Assembly: GCA_964535575.1 (NCBI GenBank)
Contig: CAZHTC010000001.1
Span: 496,001 to 560,000, forward strand
Direction: 5' to 3'
Origin: JAGPCK01 sp964535575
Lineage (GTDB): Bacteria > Bacteroidota > Bacteroidia > UKL13-3
DNA length: 64,000 nt
Below are positions 63,023 to 64,000 of the stretch, one piece after another. The notes below the pieces were generated by a model. It saw only the letters and a program-made list of their open reading frames with translations. It was not told the origin of the DNA and did no database searches. Both the position numbers and the translations under genes were made by a program. Numbering within the stretch: the first letter of the stretch is position 1; the number at the start of each line of letters is the position of its first letter.

Positions 63023-64000
63023 ATGAGCTCATTCTCAAACCTTAAATACATCTGCTTTGCAGGATTGATGCTAGTTGGCCTTATGGGTTGTCAAAAAAAT
63101 AAGCCGAATACGAAGATTATTGGGGGAGAACTCCTGATTGCAGACCCGCATTCTTTTGCCCGGACAAACGGAGCAACGGTAAAACATCTGGAGTTGGATT
63201 TGGAGGTTAATTTTGCCAAACATATACTAAACGGATGGGCTGAATGGCATATAAACCCAAATGAAAGTGACACCCTTGTATTAGATACCCGCGACCTGAA
63301 AATAAATGCTGTTTATTTAAATAACGACAGCAATCCCAGTGCGTTCACTATAGGCAAAAATGACCCTGTGCTGGGCGAGGCACTTATCATTCCTATTGAT
63401 GAGCATACACAAAAGGTGAAAATTGTTTACCAAACATCTGCACAGGCAGCCGCCCTGCAATGGTTAAATCCTTCGCAAACCAAAGGCAAACAATTACCTT
63501 TTTTATACACACAGTCACAGGCCATTCTTGCACGTTCCTGGTTGCCCTGCATGGATAGCCCCGGAATTAAATTTACGTATAATGCTAAAATTAAAGTACC
63601 TGCCAACCTGATGGCACTGATGAGTGCCGAAAACGATACCACACTTCATCCGAACGGAGTCTATCATTTTTCAATGCCTTACTCCATCCCGTCCTACCTG
63701 ATGGCACTTACCGTTGGCAATCTTCAATACAAATATTTGGGTAAAAACTGCGGAGTTTACAGCGAACCGGAAACAATAAAAGAAGCTGCTTTTGAATTTG
63801 TGGACATAGAGAAAATGATCAATGCCGCATCCTCCCTGTATGGCCCATATGCCTGGGGGAAATACGATGTAGTGGTTATGCCTCCGAGTTTCCCTTTTGG
63901 CGGAATGGAAAATCCGCGCTTAACTTTTGCAACTCCTACCATCATCACCCACGACCGCTCTCTGGTGGCGCTTATAGCACATGAGCTTGCTCACAGCTGG
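63023..64000 (+). CDS. M1-family aminopeptidase (leukotriene A4 hydrolase-like), lipoprotein, cut by the window edge
   Basis: The visible 326 codons from ATG 63023 run off the right end. The N-terminus is a lipoprotein signal with LMGC (Cys23), followed by the M1 beta-saddle domain. GGMEN (293-297) is the exopeptidase motif in the form typical of LTA4 hydrolase/aminopeptidase B, and HELAH (320-324) is the zinc site; the trailing glutamate lies beyond the window. Unlike the other M1 peptidase at 40671-43271 (GAMEN, HELFHH), it belongs to the LTA4H branch. It should cleave N-terminal residues at the envelope. Confidence 0.85.
   Translation, partial: MSSFSNLKYICFAGLMLVGLMGCQKNKPNTKIIGGELLIADPHSFARTNGATVKHLELDLEVNFAKHILNGWAEWHINPNESDTLVLDTRDLKINAVYLNNDSNPSAFTIGKNDPVLGEALIIPIDEHTQKVKIVYQTSAQAAALQWLNPSQTKGKQLPFLYTQSQAILARSWLPCMDSPGIKFTYNAKIKVPANLMALMSAENDTTLHPNGVYHFSMPYSIPSYLMALTVGNLQYKYLGKNCGVYSEPETIKEAAFEFVDIEKMINAASSLYGPYAWGKYDVVVMPPSFPFGGMENPRLTFATPTIITHDRSLVALIAHELAHSW

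Overview
The window is a chromosomal segment of a Bacteroidota (Bacteroidetes) bacterium, probably from the Chitinophagales/Sphingobacteriales/Flavobacteriia breadth of the phylum. This rests on several things seen here: secreted proteins ending in type IX secretion (T9SS) sorting domains of both type A (3500-4753, 14988-18461) and type B / gliding-motility-associated type (34363-40674, 53717-58201); families typical of the phylum (DUF2723, YfhO, DUF4834, DUF4468, bacterial GH3, SDR-type threonine dehydrogenase); and promoters of the Bacteroidetes form TTG-N(17-23)-TAnnTTTG, with few Shine-Dalgarno sequences. I cannot name genus or species.

Layout. 1-8705 is mostly a plus-strand run: a lipoprotein, a minus-strand Tat-exported class V aminotransferase, an RluF-like pseudouridine synthase, a LOG-family hydrolase overlapping an SGNH/PKD T9SS protein, a PhnA-like small protein, a decayed T9SS tail, AnmK (cell-wall recycling), Glu/Leu dehydrogenase and an MscS channel. 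8706-12000 is a variable region: three poorly conserved small exported proteins, then a palindrome-rich island holding an IS200-like REP-associated transposase (RAYT) broken by one stop codon and flanked by REP-type hairpins, ending at tRNA-Pro(GGG). 12109-27445 has ribosome hibernation factor HPF, then a long minus-strand block: tryptophanase, threonine dehydrogenase, a 1157-residue T9SS protein, two large multi-pass membrane proteins, and the operon tRNA-Gln(TTG)-prs-L25-pth, with recQ upstream. 27549-30376 carries Kdo and mannose sugar-nucleotide genes (kdsD, a manC-like gene) and rlmB. 30429-43271 holds a DUF2723 membrane protein, an O-methyltransferase, a 2103-residue protein of about 23 PKD-like modules and a lipoprotein M1 peptidase. 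43333-53525 is mostly housekeeping: a biotin carrier protein, ApaG, an AI-2E transporter, a YtxH/holin-like trio, rbfA-lolC/E, GH3, a polyprenyl synthetase, radA and a radical SAM/SPASM protein. 53717-64000 has the second type B T9SS protein, carB without its allosteric domain, DUF4834, an FkbM methyltransferase, a DUF4468 protein and a second M1 peptidase running off the end.

How they work together. Most genes serve basic metabolism, translation and the cell envelope. The accessory theme is the cell surface: four T9SS substrates, several lipoproteins and three large membrane proteins (DUF2723, YfhO, a GT-C-like protein) of the kind that can glycosylate exported products. I found no CRISPR array, prophage, plasmid origin or recognisable defence system. 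The most unusual features are the dead RAYT with its REP hairpins, the tandemly duplicated PKD modules beside a DUF2723 gene, tiny upstream ORFs touching the rluF and tnaA starts, and three convergent gene pairs that share their stop codons.
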